Below are positions 8,218 through 16,274 of a DNA stretch of 64,000 nucleotides, piece after piece. The notes beneath the pieces were generated by a model. The model searched no databases. It was not told the DNA's origin and saw nothing but the letters and a program-made list of their open reading frames with translations. Where the stretch lies: contig CAZCOA010000004.1 of the NCBI GenBank assembly GCA_964500225.1, forward strand, positions 73,778 through 137,777, given 5' to 3'. A program made the translations under genes and the position numbers. Numbering within the stretch: the first letter of the stretch is position 1; every line of letters begins with the position of its first letter. The DNA is from JAAYDY01 sp964500225 (GTDB taxonomy: Bacteria; Planctomycetota; Phycisphaerae; FEN-1346; JAACEH01).

Positions 8218-8245
8218 GGGGGCGCCATCTAACAATGGCACCCCC
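8218..8245 (-). terminator. Terminator-like hairpin after the HtrA-like gene
   Basis: An 11-bp stem with one mismatch (GGGGGCGCCAT at 8218-8228 against ATGGCACCCCC at 8235-8245) and a six-base loop. It lies about 40 bases past the stop of the minus-strand HtrA-like gene. There is no strong T-tract, so termination efficiency is uncertain. Confidence 0.5.
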
Positions 8246-8287
8246 GACCCGAAAAATCCTCTATCGGCACCGTCGCATCGCCCCCGA

Positions 8288-9724
8288 CTACGGCTGCGGC
8301 TCCGACGGCGCACCCCCAGACGACGTCCCGCCGCCCGACTCCGCCGCGTCCCAACGCGGCTCCATGCGAAGCAACTGTGTCTGCTTGTCCTTCAGCCCTC
8401 GCAGCACAAAAAGGACGACCTCCTTCGGCTTCTTCTCCACCTCCTCCTTGAAGATCCGCTCGAAGTCTTCGATCCCTGCAATCTCCCGGTCCTGCACCTT
8501 CTTGATAATATCGCCGTCGGCCAATCCGGCGGCATCGGCCCATCCCGACGAGTCGATGAAGTGGACAATCACGCCTTTCTCGTCGTTCGGCAGTTCACGG
8601 ACCAGGGTATCGTCAAGCACCAGTTCGCGTACCCCAAAGCCGAACTGCTTGTTGCGATATCGCACCGCCTCCGCCTCGCTCTTCGGCTGCGGCTCCAGTG
8701 TCACCTTCAACGAAACGATCTTGCCGTCCCGGAACACCTCCATGTCCACCGTCTCACCGACCTTGCGTTCACGAATCTCGTTCTGAAACGCGGTCACCAG
8801 TTGGCCCTCGGCGCCCTTGATGTCCTTGCCGCCGACCGACAGAATCAAATCTTCGGCCTTGATGCCCGCCTTGTCCGAGGGCGATCCAGGAACCACCCGC
8901 CCCACCACCACGCCACGACGATCCCCCAGGCCATGGTACTCGGCCAAGTCCTCGCTCACCGCCTCGAGTCCCACCACCCCGATCCACGGGCGTTTCACCC
9001 GCTGCCCCCCCTCCGGCGGGTTCTTCATCCTCTCCAGGAACCGCTCCGTCGGCCAGACAATCTGAGTCCGACCCGGCTGCGGCTGCGCATTGGTCCCGCG
9101 GTTGAACACATAGATCGTCGCCAGCCCCACCACCTTCCCGTCGAACGTTGCGACCGGCGTTCCAGGAACACCCAGCTCCCCGGTCACTGGATACAGCCGG
9201 AAGGGTCTATCGATCACGACCTGCACACGGGATTCCTGAACGATCACCTTGTAAGCATCCGGCTCGCCCAGATTCCCGAAGCCAATCACCGGATCGCCAA
9301 TCTGAAGTTCCGCCCTCTCGAATTCCAGGGGCGGCAACTTCGGCGCACTCGGATCCGTGATGCGAACAAAAGCCACCTGAGCCACATCGTCTTTGCCCAG
9401 GTACTCGGCCGTGTAGGACTTCCCGCTCAGGTCGCCCGGCACGATCACACGGAAATCCTTGTATTGGCTGATCGCCACGTTGTCACGAATCACTAGACTC
9501 GTGAACATCGCCAAGTTGTTTTCTCCGACCACACTACCCAACAACCTGACCTCTGTTTTGCGACCGTCATCCGCTTCGATGTAAAATGACACGACCACCA
9601 ACGACGGCTGCACCTTGTCCAGAACCATGCGGAGCGTCTCTCCCGTGGTATCTGCCACGGCCGCCGTCGGCCATCCCGCCGCCGTAACCAGCGCCAGCAC
9701 TGTCGCAACGCCCAGTCTCTTCAT
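8288..9724 (-). CDS. HtrA/Deg-like protein without catalytic His and Ser, two PDZ domains
   Basis: A 478-residue exported protein (signal peptide MKRLGVATVLALVTAA, cleavage near AVA-D). Residues 35-230 follow the HtrA chymotrypsin fold, but the His segment reads MFTSLVIRD where the neighbour has LTNYHVAG, and the Ser segment reads GVPGTPVATFDG where the neighbour has GNSGGPLVNLRG. The Asp segment (DDVAQVAFVRI) is kept. Two PDZ domains follow (VVGRVVPGSPSDKAGIKAEDL and IVHFIDSSGWADAAGLADGD). It is therefore probably a pseudoprotease that binds peptides or regulates the intact HtrA encoded just upstream. The ATG at 9724 has AGGAG seven bases before it. The low-complexity C-terminus is Gly/Ser-rich. 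Confidence 0.85.
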   Translation of the reverse strand: MKRLGVATVLALVTAAGWPTAAVADTTGETLRMVLDKVQPSLVVVSFYIEADDGRKTEVRLLGSVVGENNLAMFTSLVIRDNVAISQYKDFRVIVPGDLSGKSYTAEYLGKDDVAQVAFVRITDPSAPKLPPLEFERAELQIGDPVIGFGNLGEPDAYKVIVQESRVQVVIDRPFRLYPVTGELGVPGTPVATFDGKVVGLATIYVFNRGTNAQPQPGRTQIVWPTERFLERMKNPPEGGQRVKRPWIGVVGLEAVSEDLAEYHGLGDRRGVVVGRVVPGSPSDKAGIKAEDLILSVGGKDIKGAEGQLVTAFQNEIRERKVGETVDMEVFRDGKIVSLKVTLEPQPKSEAEAVRYRNKQFGFGVRELVLDDTLVRELPNDEKGVIVHFIDSSGWADAAGLADGDIIKKVQDREIAGIEDFERIFKEEVEKKPKEVVLFVLRGLKDKQTQLLRMEPRWDAAESGGGTSSGGAPSEPQP

Positions 9725-9804
9725 GACCCGCTCCTGAAATAAGAACTCCTCGCTGGGGCGCCTCTGCCGTCCGTGTCGCCAGGCCTTGCCCGCTGTCCGC
9801 GAAG

Positions 9805-11280
9805 TCACCGCCTTTGCGATTCCTGCTCCGCGCCGCCGTCCTTGTTGTCCTTGGGCGACTCCGCACCGGCAGGCGCCTTCGCCGCCTCCGGCTCCGCGTC
9901 GTACTCGATTCTCAGCACCTCGACCTTGACCGTCTGGCCGCGCCACACCTTGATCAGAATCCGCGGCTTCTTCTCTTTCACCGCCTCGTCGTACACCTTC
10001 TGCAACTGCTCCACGCTGTCGATCTCGGTTTGCTCGCACTGGAATACCACATCCCCCTGGCTCAGACGCACCTTGTGAGCCGGCTCGCCCGGACGTACCC
10101 CCGTCACGTACACTCCGCGCGTATTCTTCAGGTTCTCGCGCGTCGCCAGACGCTTCGTAATGTTCTGCCCCACGAAGCCCCACTTCTCGAAGTTCACCTC
10201 GTCGCTGCGCACGGTCGTCAATTCGGCCGTCGTCAAACGGACGTCCATCGTCTGACCGCCCCGACGGATCTTCAACGTCACTTCGCGCCCCACCGGCGTC
10301 TCGGCAATCAGCCGCCTTAGATCGAACAATTCCTCCGGGTACCGTCCGGCCACGCGACGCCCCTCATACTCCAGCAGGATGTCCTGCGGCTGAAGTAGGT
10401 TCTCCGCCGGACTGTCCGGCTCGATGCTCGCGATAACGGCCCCCTCGGTCTTGCTCACATCCAGAAAACTCTCCAGGTCCTGGAGGGCCTGGAATTGCAC
10501 CCCTATGGTACTACGCATCACCTTGCCATCGTCCAGAATCTGCGCCACGACGTTCTTCGCCACGTTGATCGGCACCGCGAAGCCCAAGTCGTTGCCCCCG
10601 CCCCGGGTGTTGATCCCGATCACCTCGCCGCGAAGGTTCACCAGCGGACCGCCCGAGTTGCCGGGGTTGATCGCCGCATCCGTCTGGAGCCACGTGCTGA
10701 ACATACCCGTCTCCAGACCCCCGCCCAGGTCCATCGCCTCGGACAGAATCCGGTCGTGGCACGAGATGATCCCGAAACTGATCGATCGCGACAGACCGAA
10801 CGGGCTGCCGATGGCCACCACCGTGTCTCCCTCGACCACCGCATCGCTGTCGCCGAACGGCGCCCAGGTGATCTGGAACCCCTTCTCCCGCACCTCGTCC
10901 ATGTTCAGCTTGATGACGGCCAAATCCGTCCACGGATCGGCCCCGACAAGCGTCGCCTTGACCCGCTCCTTATTGAATAGCGTACAACTAAGCTCTTCCG
11001 CCCGCCCGGCCACATGGTAGTTGGTCAACACATGCCCCTGGCTGTCGAACAGTACGCCCGACCCGAAGCCGCCCACGCGCTCCTTCTGGCCGCGGAAATA
11101 CTCCGTCTTGCGGGCCTCCACGCGCACCACCGCCGGATACACCATGTCCCGGGCCCGCTTGATAACGTTCTCGACCTCGACATAAGCCAGACGTTCGTCG
11201 CCCTGCGCCGCCGGCCGGCATCCTGTCGCCCATGCCGCCAAGACCGTACACGCCGCCGCCCACACATGCCATGTTCTCAC
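9805..11280 (-). CDS. HtrA/Deg-type serine protease, predicted lipoprotein
   Basis: A 491-residue periplasmic serine protease for quality control of misfolded exported proteins. The catalytic triad is complete: His in LTNYHVAG, Asp in TDLAVIKLN, Ser in NPGNSGGPL. Two PDZ domains follow at about residues 275-370 and 385-460. The N-terminus from the GTG at 11280 is a signal peptide ending in WATGC, a lipobox-like site, so it is probably membrane anchored. The C-terminal 35 residues are charged and low in complexity. It lies 80 bases upstream of the catalytically dead paralogue on the same strand, which suggests that they are expressed together. Confidence 0.92.
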   Translation of the reverse strand: MRTWHVWAAACTVLAAWATGCRPAAQGDERLAYVEVENVIKRARDMVYPAVVRVEARKTEYFRGQKERVGGFGSGVLFDSQGHVLTNYHVAGRAEELSCTLFNKERVKATLVGADPWTDLAVIKLNMDEVREKGFQITWAPFGDSDAVVEGDTVVAIGSPFGLSRSISFGIISCHDRILSEAMDLGGGLETGMFSTWLQTDAAINPGNSGGPLVNLRGEVIGINTRGGGNDLGFAVPINVAKNVVAQILDDGKVMRSTIGVQFQALQDLESFLDVSKTEGAVIASIEPDSPAENLLQPQDILLEYEGRRVAGRYPEELFDLRRLIAETPVGREVTLKIRRGGQTMDVRLTTAELTTVRSDEVNFEKWGFVGQNITKRLATRENLKNTRGVYVTGVRPGEPAHKVRLSQGDVVFQCEQTEIDSVEQLQKVYDEAVKEKKPRILIKVWRGQTVKVEVLRIEYDAEPEAAKAPAGAESPKDNKDGGAEQESQRR

Positions 11281-11364
11281 GGTTGCTGCCCCTTTCTGCG
11301 GTAGAGATCTTCCCTTATACGAGACAACCGCTGCCGCAAGCAACACTTTTCGCAGCGTCGCGAC

Positions 11365-11404
11365 AAAACAGACAGGGCGAACCGGCTTGACGGCCGTTTC
11401 GCCC
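11365..11404 (-). terminator. Terminator after tRNA-Leu
   Basis: Inverted repeat GGGCGAA (11375-11381) with TTCGCCC (11398-11404), extended by inner pairing, and followed on the minus strand by TGTCTGTTTTG. It lies just past the tRNA-Leu 3' end. Confidence 0.65.
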
Positions 11405-11416
11405 CTTCTTTCTCAG

Positions 11417-11505
11417 TGGTGCGCTCGAGAGGAGTCGAACCTCCACCCGGTGTGATCCGGACTAGGACCTGAACCTAGCGCGTCTGCCAATTCCGCCACG
11501 AGCGC
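11417..11505 (-). tRNA. tRNA-Leu (anticodon CAG)
   Basis: Acceptor stem GCGCTCG pairs with CGAGCGC, followed by discriminator A and an encoded CCA. The anticodon stem CTAGG/CCTAG encloses loop TTCAGGT, giving anticodon CAG. A long variable arm, as in class II tRNA, and the T-arm GGAGG-TTCGACT-CCTC are visible. Total 89 bases including CCA. Confidence 0.96.
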
Positions 11506-11517
11506 CTCAGAAATGCC

Positions 11518-11545
11518 ATATTAGCGAATCCCGCCGCCTTGTCAA
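11518..11545 (-). promoter_or_regulatory. Promoter of tRNA-Leu
   Basis: On the minus strand TTGACA (11540-11545), 16-base spacer, TAATAT (11518-11523), about 12 bases before the tRNA 5' end. Close to the sigma-70 consensus. Confidence 0.85.
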
Positions 11546-11631
11546 GACGGCGACTGCCAAGAAAGCAAGCCCCGCAATCAACCGCTTCTGCCATCTCCCG
11601 CCCACCTTCCCATGGGGCTCGGCTTTCACCG

Positions 11632-11668
11632 GAAACAGAAGGGCCGCCGGGCAAATCCCCGGCGGCCC
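11632..11668 (-). terminator. Terminator after the large secreted protein gene
   Basis: A perfect 11-bp stem (GGGCCGCCGGG at 11641-11651 with its complement at 11658-11668) and a six-base loop, followed on the minus strand by TTCTGTTTC. It lies 31 bases past the stop codon. Confidence 0.75.
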
Positions 11669-11699
11669 CGCAAGTCGTTTCATGCTCGCACGCAACATC

Positions 11700-14600
11700 T
11701 CACGGAGTCGCGTACGTCACTTCGAGAACGGCCCCGTTGGCCGAACCGCTGTCGTACTGGTACGTCATGTGATACGTCCCTGTACCACTGGTGGCTCGGA
11801 TGCCCAGGTAATTGCCCGGGGCGTAGTTCGGACGATTGACGAACGCCTGGACCAGGTCCTTCACATCGCACGACGTGTACCACTCGTTGGCATTCCAGTT
11901 GCCCACCGGAATCGACCACGTCGCGCCGACGCCGCTCATCACGGTGTCCAAGTAGGGATCCAACCCGCTGGCAAACGACGGACAACTGTCGTGATCCAGC
12001 ACTTCGAATGTCAGCGACGACGTACCGCTGACACCATTGGTCCCTGTCGCCTTCAACTTGATCACCGCAGAGACAATCGTCGCCCCAGCCGGAATGTCCA
12101 ACTGCCAACGGTACCCGGCACCGCGCGTGGGGTTGACATAGGGGACATAGGCTTGCTGGGCTGTCGTCCACTGGTTCGCACCGGTGTAGCAGCACGTATC
12201 GTCCCCCGAAGCTGCGATCTGGTAGGTTTTCTGTGTCTCGCCGCTCTCGGCGCCGATCATGTAGATGTGCACGCCATACGGATCGAACGTGTCGTCGAAG
12301 TAACCGTCGCCGGAGATAATCGTCCGCGACTCGCCGTACACCTGAATCGTCGTGCCCGGCAAAAGTCCTTCGACCGTGAACCGTGCCGAGACCACGTCCG
12401 GCGAGTAGTTGAAGACGCGATCGTATCCGTCGCCGACGACTCGATCCGCCGGTGTCGCGCCTATAAGATCCCGCAGATCGGCCGCGAAGATGTAGATCAC
12501 CTCCTCGCCCGGGTCGCCGTAAGCACGCGTGGTCATGTCAATCCGCGGATTGGTCAGGTACTTCGGATCGTTCGGATCCCCAGTGGCATTGGTTGCCACG
12601 ACGCCGACCGCCGATCCGGCGTTCTCCTGCGAGCAGATCACAGGAGTCAGGGTTGTCACATCATCCTTGAATTCCATCAGGACGGTCTGAATATTCGCAG
12701 GAATCGGGCAGAAGTAATGGAAGAAACTGATCGCCTTGGCGCCGTGAATGATCGACAACCACAACTCGTTCCTGATCATCCTCGGTTCGGGGTCCGGCGT
12801 CCATTTGTAAGGCCCACCGGCCAACCAGTAGCCATAGGGCTGGCTATGCCCTTCCGCGTCGGGGTCGCGAACATCCTGAGACTCGATGAATATGACGGTC
12901 GGGATCAAATCGGCGTTGCCCCACCGCACCCGGTCGAGGGTGGCCATGAAATCCGACAAAATCGCGCCAACCTGTTTCGTGGTGTACTCGTACGGGTAAT
13001 AGTCGAACCCGACGATGTCCGCCATCAGCGTCTTGCGTCCAAACACATGCTCGTTGGTTTCAAACAGCCAGTCAACGCCTATGGACTTGTTATACTCAGT
13101 AGCCGTGGGAGAGTGAGGCCCGCCCAAAAGGTTAACCCACACAGGGTGGTTTGTGTCATATTGATGGCACAACGTCGTCCATTCGCGGGTCGTGATCGGC
13201 TCGATGTAGCTCCCCGCCTTCTGGTAAAGATCCGGTTCGTCCATCCAGAACCAGGCCAGCATCCCCGGGTGATCCTTCGCCCCGTTGATATACGTAATCA
13301 GGTCGTTCGGGTCGGTTTTGTACCATGTTTGATGCGGCGCCTTGGTGCTCCAGGCCGCAGGGCCGGCGGCATACAGACCATTCGTTGCGGCCAAATTCAG
13401 GTAGTCGAGCCACGAGGTGAGGTTCTTAACCGCGTAGTATCCTGTTCCCAGAAATGCATTGATGCACGGCGTGACTGGATGCGTCCCAAAGCGACTCTTG
13501 TCGAGCAGCCAGGACGTCACGGGGATGAACGGCTGCGGGTCGCCGTTGGCGTCCCGGAGACAGATATTGTTGTGTAGGTCGATGCCCACCTTCGGCACGC
13601 CGTCGTGGAGACGCGTCCAGGTGTAGCTCTTGGAGCCGCGCACGGTGTTGCTCGGTGAAATCACCTTGGCCGTCAACGTGTATTGACCGGCCGTCAGGTT
13701 CGACCAGTCCGCATCGAACACGAACTCGTCTTCCAGCTCCAGGCCACCCACCTGCTCGAACAGGACCGTTTCGTTCAACTGGGGATCGGTGAGGGTAACC
13801 CGGAGCGTATCGTTCGGGTTGGCGTTGAACACCTGGACATAGATTGGTTGCGCGATGCGCACATGTGGATCGGCCATGATAAACTCCAAGACCGCATCGC
13901 CGCCAATGTACGTCACCTCGATCTGCCCCGCCCGGTCCGGATCCATGGTCGTCGCATTGATGTAGCTGTCGTACACCATCTTCGTCGGCCCGGAGATCGG
14001 AGTTCCAAGCAAGCCGACATAGTTGCCTAGAGCGTAGCCTTCCCGGTCGATGAACGCCTGAAGCATCGCGCTGAGGTCGGGCGACTCCGCCCAGTCGTTC
14101 GCCACCAAAGTGGCCGGGAACACCCAATCGACGTACAAGTTGTCCGGATCCATCAGGGGCCGGTTCCACGGATTGTTGGTCGAGCTGAACAACGTGCAAT
14201 TATCGGTATCGAACAGTTGCAGCCGCCCCGTCGATGCCTGGGCCGTGGTGTAACTCATCTTCAGCCGCATCCGTGCCGAGGTAATCGTCGCATTCGGCGG
14301 GATGTACGACTTGAACCGCCAAGCCGATTTACGTGTCGCATTGGAATACGGGAAATAGAGCTCCGTGCCCGTTCCAAGGATGGAGTCTGCAAAGACGCGG
14401 ACGTCGTCCATCGTTTGACGGATCTTCAGTGTGATCGTCTTCTCCACGGGCGCGGTCGTGTAGTTCACTTCCAGGATCGCCCCATAGCTGTGGTCGCCAT
14501 AATTCCACTGGCAAATCTGTCGCGTGCCGCCAGTGACCGTATCCGCCTTCAGGCCGAGGTAGTTCCCGGGCGTATAGCCGGGACGATTGATGAACTCCTG

Positions 14601-15041
14601 GACGATGGAGGCAATGTCCGGCGACGTGTACCACTGGCCCGCCGTCCACGGCTCCGTGATGGCCCAATCCACGTAATTGGCGGTCGTGGCGTAGTAGTAC
14701 GGGTTCGGGCTGTTCAGTGGCGGACAACTGTCGAAATCCACCAGTTGCAGCCGCCCCGTTCCCGCCGCCGACGCTGTCGTATAGGCATTTACCTTCAGAT
14801 ACGCAGATGTGATTGTCGCCCCGGCGGGAATATCAATAGCCCACCGGAAGAAACCGGGACGATTCAGATAGCTATAGGGAAAGTAGATGTTCGCCGTACC
14901 ATAGAGGCATCCAGAACATGTCGTCGCAGCATCGTCCACCGACGCCGCCACCTGGTACTGCACCGTTTCGGCCATCGTCGGGACAGCCCACAGCCCCCCC
15001 AAGACAGTTAGGCACCCTACTGCAACTATAAGTGTTCTCAT
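11700..15041 (-). CDS. Large secreted protein: three DNRLRE-like modules flanking a glycosidase-like domain
   Basis: A 1113-residue exported protein (ATG at 15041, AAGGAG seven bases upstream; signal peptide ending PTMA). Two DNRLRE/disaggregatase-related beta-sandwich repeats occupy about residues 24-195 and 200-380. Each has an IPxxATITSA segment, a W-x5-WxxSPD-like segment and PGYTPGNYLGL or a similar motif. A third copy ends the protein (about 975-1113, with IPAGATIVSA and PNYAPGNYLGI). In between lie an Ig-like segment and a region reading like a TIM-barrel glycosidase: AWFWMDEPD (candidate acid), DIVGFDYYPYE, FIESQDV. It probably acts outside the cell on polysaccharide. Substrate and GH family are not assigned. 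It is monocistronic, with a terminator behind it. Confidence 0.8.
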   Translation of the reverse strand: MRTLIVAVGCLTVLGGLWAVPTMAETVQYQVAASVDDAATTCSGCLYGTANIYFPYSYLNRPGFFRWAIDIPAGATITSAYLKVNAYTTASAAGTGRLQLVDFDSCPPLNSPNPYYYATTANYVDWAITEPWTAGQWYTSPDIASIVQEFINRPGYTPGNYLGLKADTVTGGTRQICQWNYGDHSYGAILEVNYTTAPVEKTITLKIRQTMDDVRVFADSILGTGTELYFPYSNATRKSAWRFKSYIPPNATITSARMRLKMSYTTAQASTGRLQLFDTDNCTLFSSTNNPWNRPLMDPDNLYVDWVFPATLVANDWAESPDLSAMLQAFIDREGYALGNYVGLLGTPISGPTKMVYDSYINATTMDPDRAGQIEVTYIGGDAVLEFIMADPHVRIAQPIYVQVFNANPNDTLRVTLTDPQLNETVLFEQVGGLELEDEFVFDADWSNLTAGQYTLTAKVISPSNTVRGSKSYTWTRLHDGVPKVGIDLHNNICLRDANGDPQPFIPVTSWLLDKSRFGTHPVTPCINAFLGTGYYAVKNLTSWLDYLNLAATNGLYAAGPAAWSTKAPHQTWYKTDPNDLITYINGAKDHPGMLAWFWMDEPDLYQKAGSYIEPITTREWTTLCHQYDTNHPVWVNLLGGPHSPTATEYNKSIGVDWLFETNEHVFGRKTLMADIVGFDYYPYEYTTKQVGAILSDFMATLDRVRWGNADLIPTVIFIESQDVRDPDAEGHSQPYGYWLAGGPYKWTPDPEPRMIRNELWLSIIHGAKAISFFHYFCPIPANIQTVLMEFKDDVTTLTPVICSQENAGSAVGVVATNATGDPNDPKYLTNPRIDMTTRAYGDPGEEVIYIFAADLRDLIGATPADRVVGDGYDRVFNYSPDVVSARFTVEGLLPGTTIQVYGESRTIISGDGYFDDTFDPYGVHIYMIGAESGETQKTYQIAASGDDTCCYTGANQWTTAQQAYVPYVNPTRGAGYRWQLDIPAGATIVSAVIKLKATGTNGVSGTSSLTFEVLDHDSCPSFASGLDPYLDTVMSGVGATWSIPVGNWNANEWYTSCDVKDLVQAFVNRPNYAPGNYLGIRATSGTGTYHMTYQYDSGSANGAVLEVTYATP

Positions 15042-15459
15042 GCGTTGCTCCTTGTCTGAACCGGACGCGACAAACAACAGACAACACACGTACAATATAT
15101 TGGGCCGGGCAGGACAACGGCACTAACTTGCATTATGATGGACCGGCTCGCTCTGACAGTAACGGCTCCCACGATACAGCACCACACTATTCATGATACA
15201 TTCATACACCGACCTTTGTCTGTTATTGTGCTCTGTTATATTACGACCCGTGCCCGTCGCCCCAGTGCGCCGTATCTACCTACGCACCACTGGGTTGTGG
15301 TTGCTGCAGCCACACACCGACATGTCTGTGGGATTTTTTTCTACGAGTATCGCACTGTCAGGTGGCCGGATTTGGCTCTGTCAGATGACGCGTTGGCAAA
15401 ACACGTCCCCCGACGGCTACATGCCCATGGTCAGCTGTCCCCCAACAGCCGGAGCGGCT
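15042..15459. other. Non-coding gap with a short palindrome and a hairpin
   Basis: No convincing gene. It holds the leader of the minus-strand secreted protein, a 10-bp palindrome CAATATATTG (15093-15102) about 52 bases before its ATG, and a hairpin with a bulge around 15261-15292 (CCCAGTGCG against CGCACCACTGGG) that may end the TetR transcript. The stretch 15170-15250 is more AT-rich than its surroundings. I see no clear promoter hexamers for the secreted protein. Confidence 0.5.
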
Positions 15460-16122
15460 TCAGGTCGTGCCGCGTCGGGCAATACCGTGCAGGAGCAGGC
15501 TGACGACATGGCGGATGTGGGATTCCATGTCGGTTCGTTGGGCCAGACTGTCCAAGCCGAGAAATTGGCCCATCGTGTACTGGTTGCTAAAGTAGAAAAA
15601 GCACAAGGAGAAGATACTCACCAGCAGTTCCGTGGCGTCGATGCCTTCACGAAACCGTCGCTCGGCCTGGCCCTTCTGCAAGGCCAGTTGCAAGGCTGTG
15701 GCAATCTGGGCCTTTTTGCCCTCCAGACCCAACTGCTTGGCCACCCGTCCGCCGTGAAGGTTTTCAAAACTGATGAGCCGCACCGACTCCGGGTGCTCGG
15801 CCAGAAACGCGTGGTACCTCCGTACGATGGTTTCCAGCAACTCCTCGGGCGGCAGCAACATGTGAGCCAGGGCGATTTCCACGCCGGCGAAGTCGTCGTA
15901 AACAGTCCGTAGCGCCTCTCGATAGAGCCCTTCCTTGGAACCGAAGTAGTGATACACCATCCGCTTGTTGAGTTCGGCCCGGCGACAAATGTCATCCACC
16001 GAAGCCGCCTCCGGCCCCGACCGGCCGAACACGTCGATAGCCGCCTCCAGCAACCGCCGCCGGCTGGCCTGTGGATCCCGTTTTCGAATCTGCGAACGTG
16101 TCTTCTTGTTGCGCGTCTCCAT
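15460..16122 (-). CDS. TetR/AcrR-family transcriptional regulator
   Basis: A 220-residue TetR-type repressor. The helix-turn-helix is at about residues 20-65 (ASRRRLLEAAIDVFGRSG, ASVDDICRRAELNKRMVYHY), followed by FGSKEGLYREAL, the standard family continuation. The C-terminal ligand domain is all-helical with no recognisable effector signature. It is divergent from an aminotransferase and an epimerase, and a perfect palindrome lies in its own promoter, so it most likely represses itself and the divergent pair. The effector is unknown. Confidence 0.92.
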   Translation of the reverse strand: METRNKKTRSQIRKRDPQASRRRLLEAAIDVFGRSGPEAASVDDICRRAELNKRMVYHYFGSKEGLYREALRTVYDDFAGVEIALAHMLLPPEELLETIVRRYHAFLAEHPESVRLISFENLHGGRVAKQLGLEGKKAQIATALQLALQKGQAERRFREGIDATELLVSIFSLCFFYFSNQYTMGQFLGLDSLAQRTDMESHIRHVVSLLLHGIARRGTT

Positions 16123-16128
16123 ACCGAC

Positions 16129-16173
16129 AATGTAACCTTCTGGTTACTTAAAGTCAACCCATGGGTAACATTT
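16129..16173 (-). promoter_or_regulatory. TetR promoter with embedded palindromic operator
   Basis: On the minus strand TTGACT (16152-16157), a 17-base spacer and TACATT (16129-16134). The spacer and the edge of the -10 contain the perfect palindrome GTAACC-TTCT-GGTTAC (16132-16147). A second, imperfect palindrome centred on ACCCATGGGT lies at about 16157-16171, on the side of the divergent aminotransferase gene. A repressor bound here would block the regulator's own promoter. Confidence 0.75.
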
Positions 16174-16274
16174 TTCTGGCGGCTTGCGGAGCCCTGTGGT
16201 AGACTCCCGATTGTGGGTCGGCGACGAAGACGTCCGCGACGCCGCCCGGCAGGACTATAAACCGGAGTTATGCC

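Noticed and set aside
9725..10183. N-terminal extension of the HtrA-like gene
   Set aside because: Gly/Arg-rich shadow of the neighbouring htrA gene; the ATG at 9724 has AGGAG and a signal peptide.
11682..13577. Plus-strand open frame of 631 codons opposite the large secreted protein
   Set aside because: Arg/His/Val-rich antisense shadow typical of high GC DNA; the minus strand has signal peptide, SD, repeated domains and terminator.
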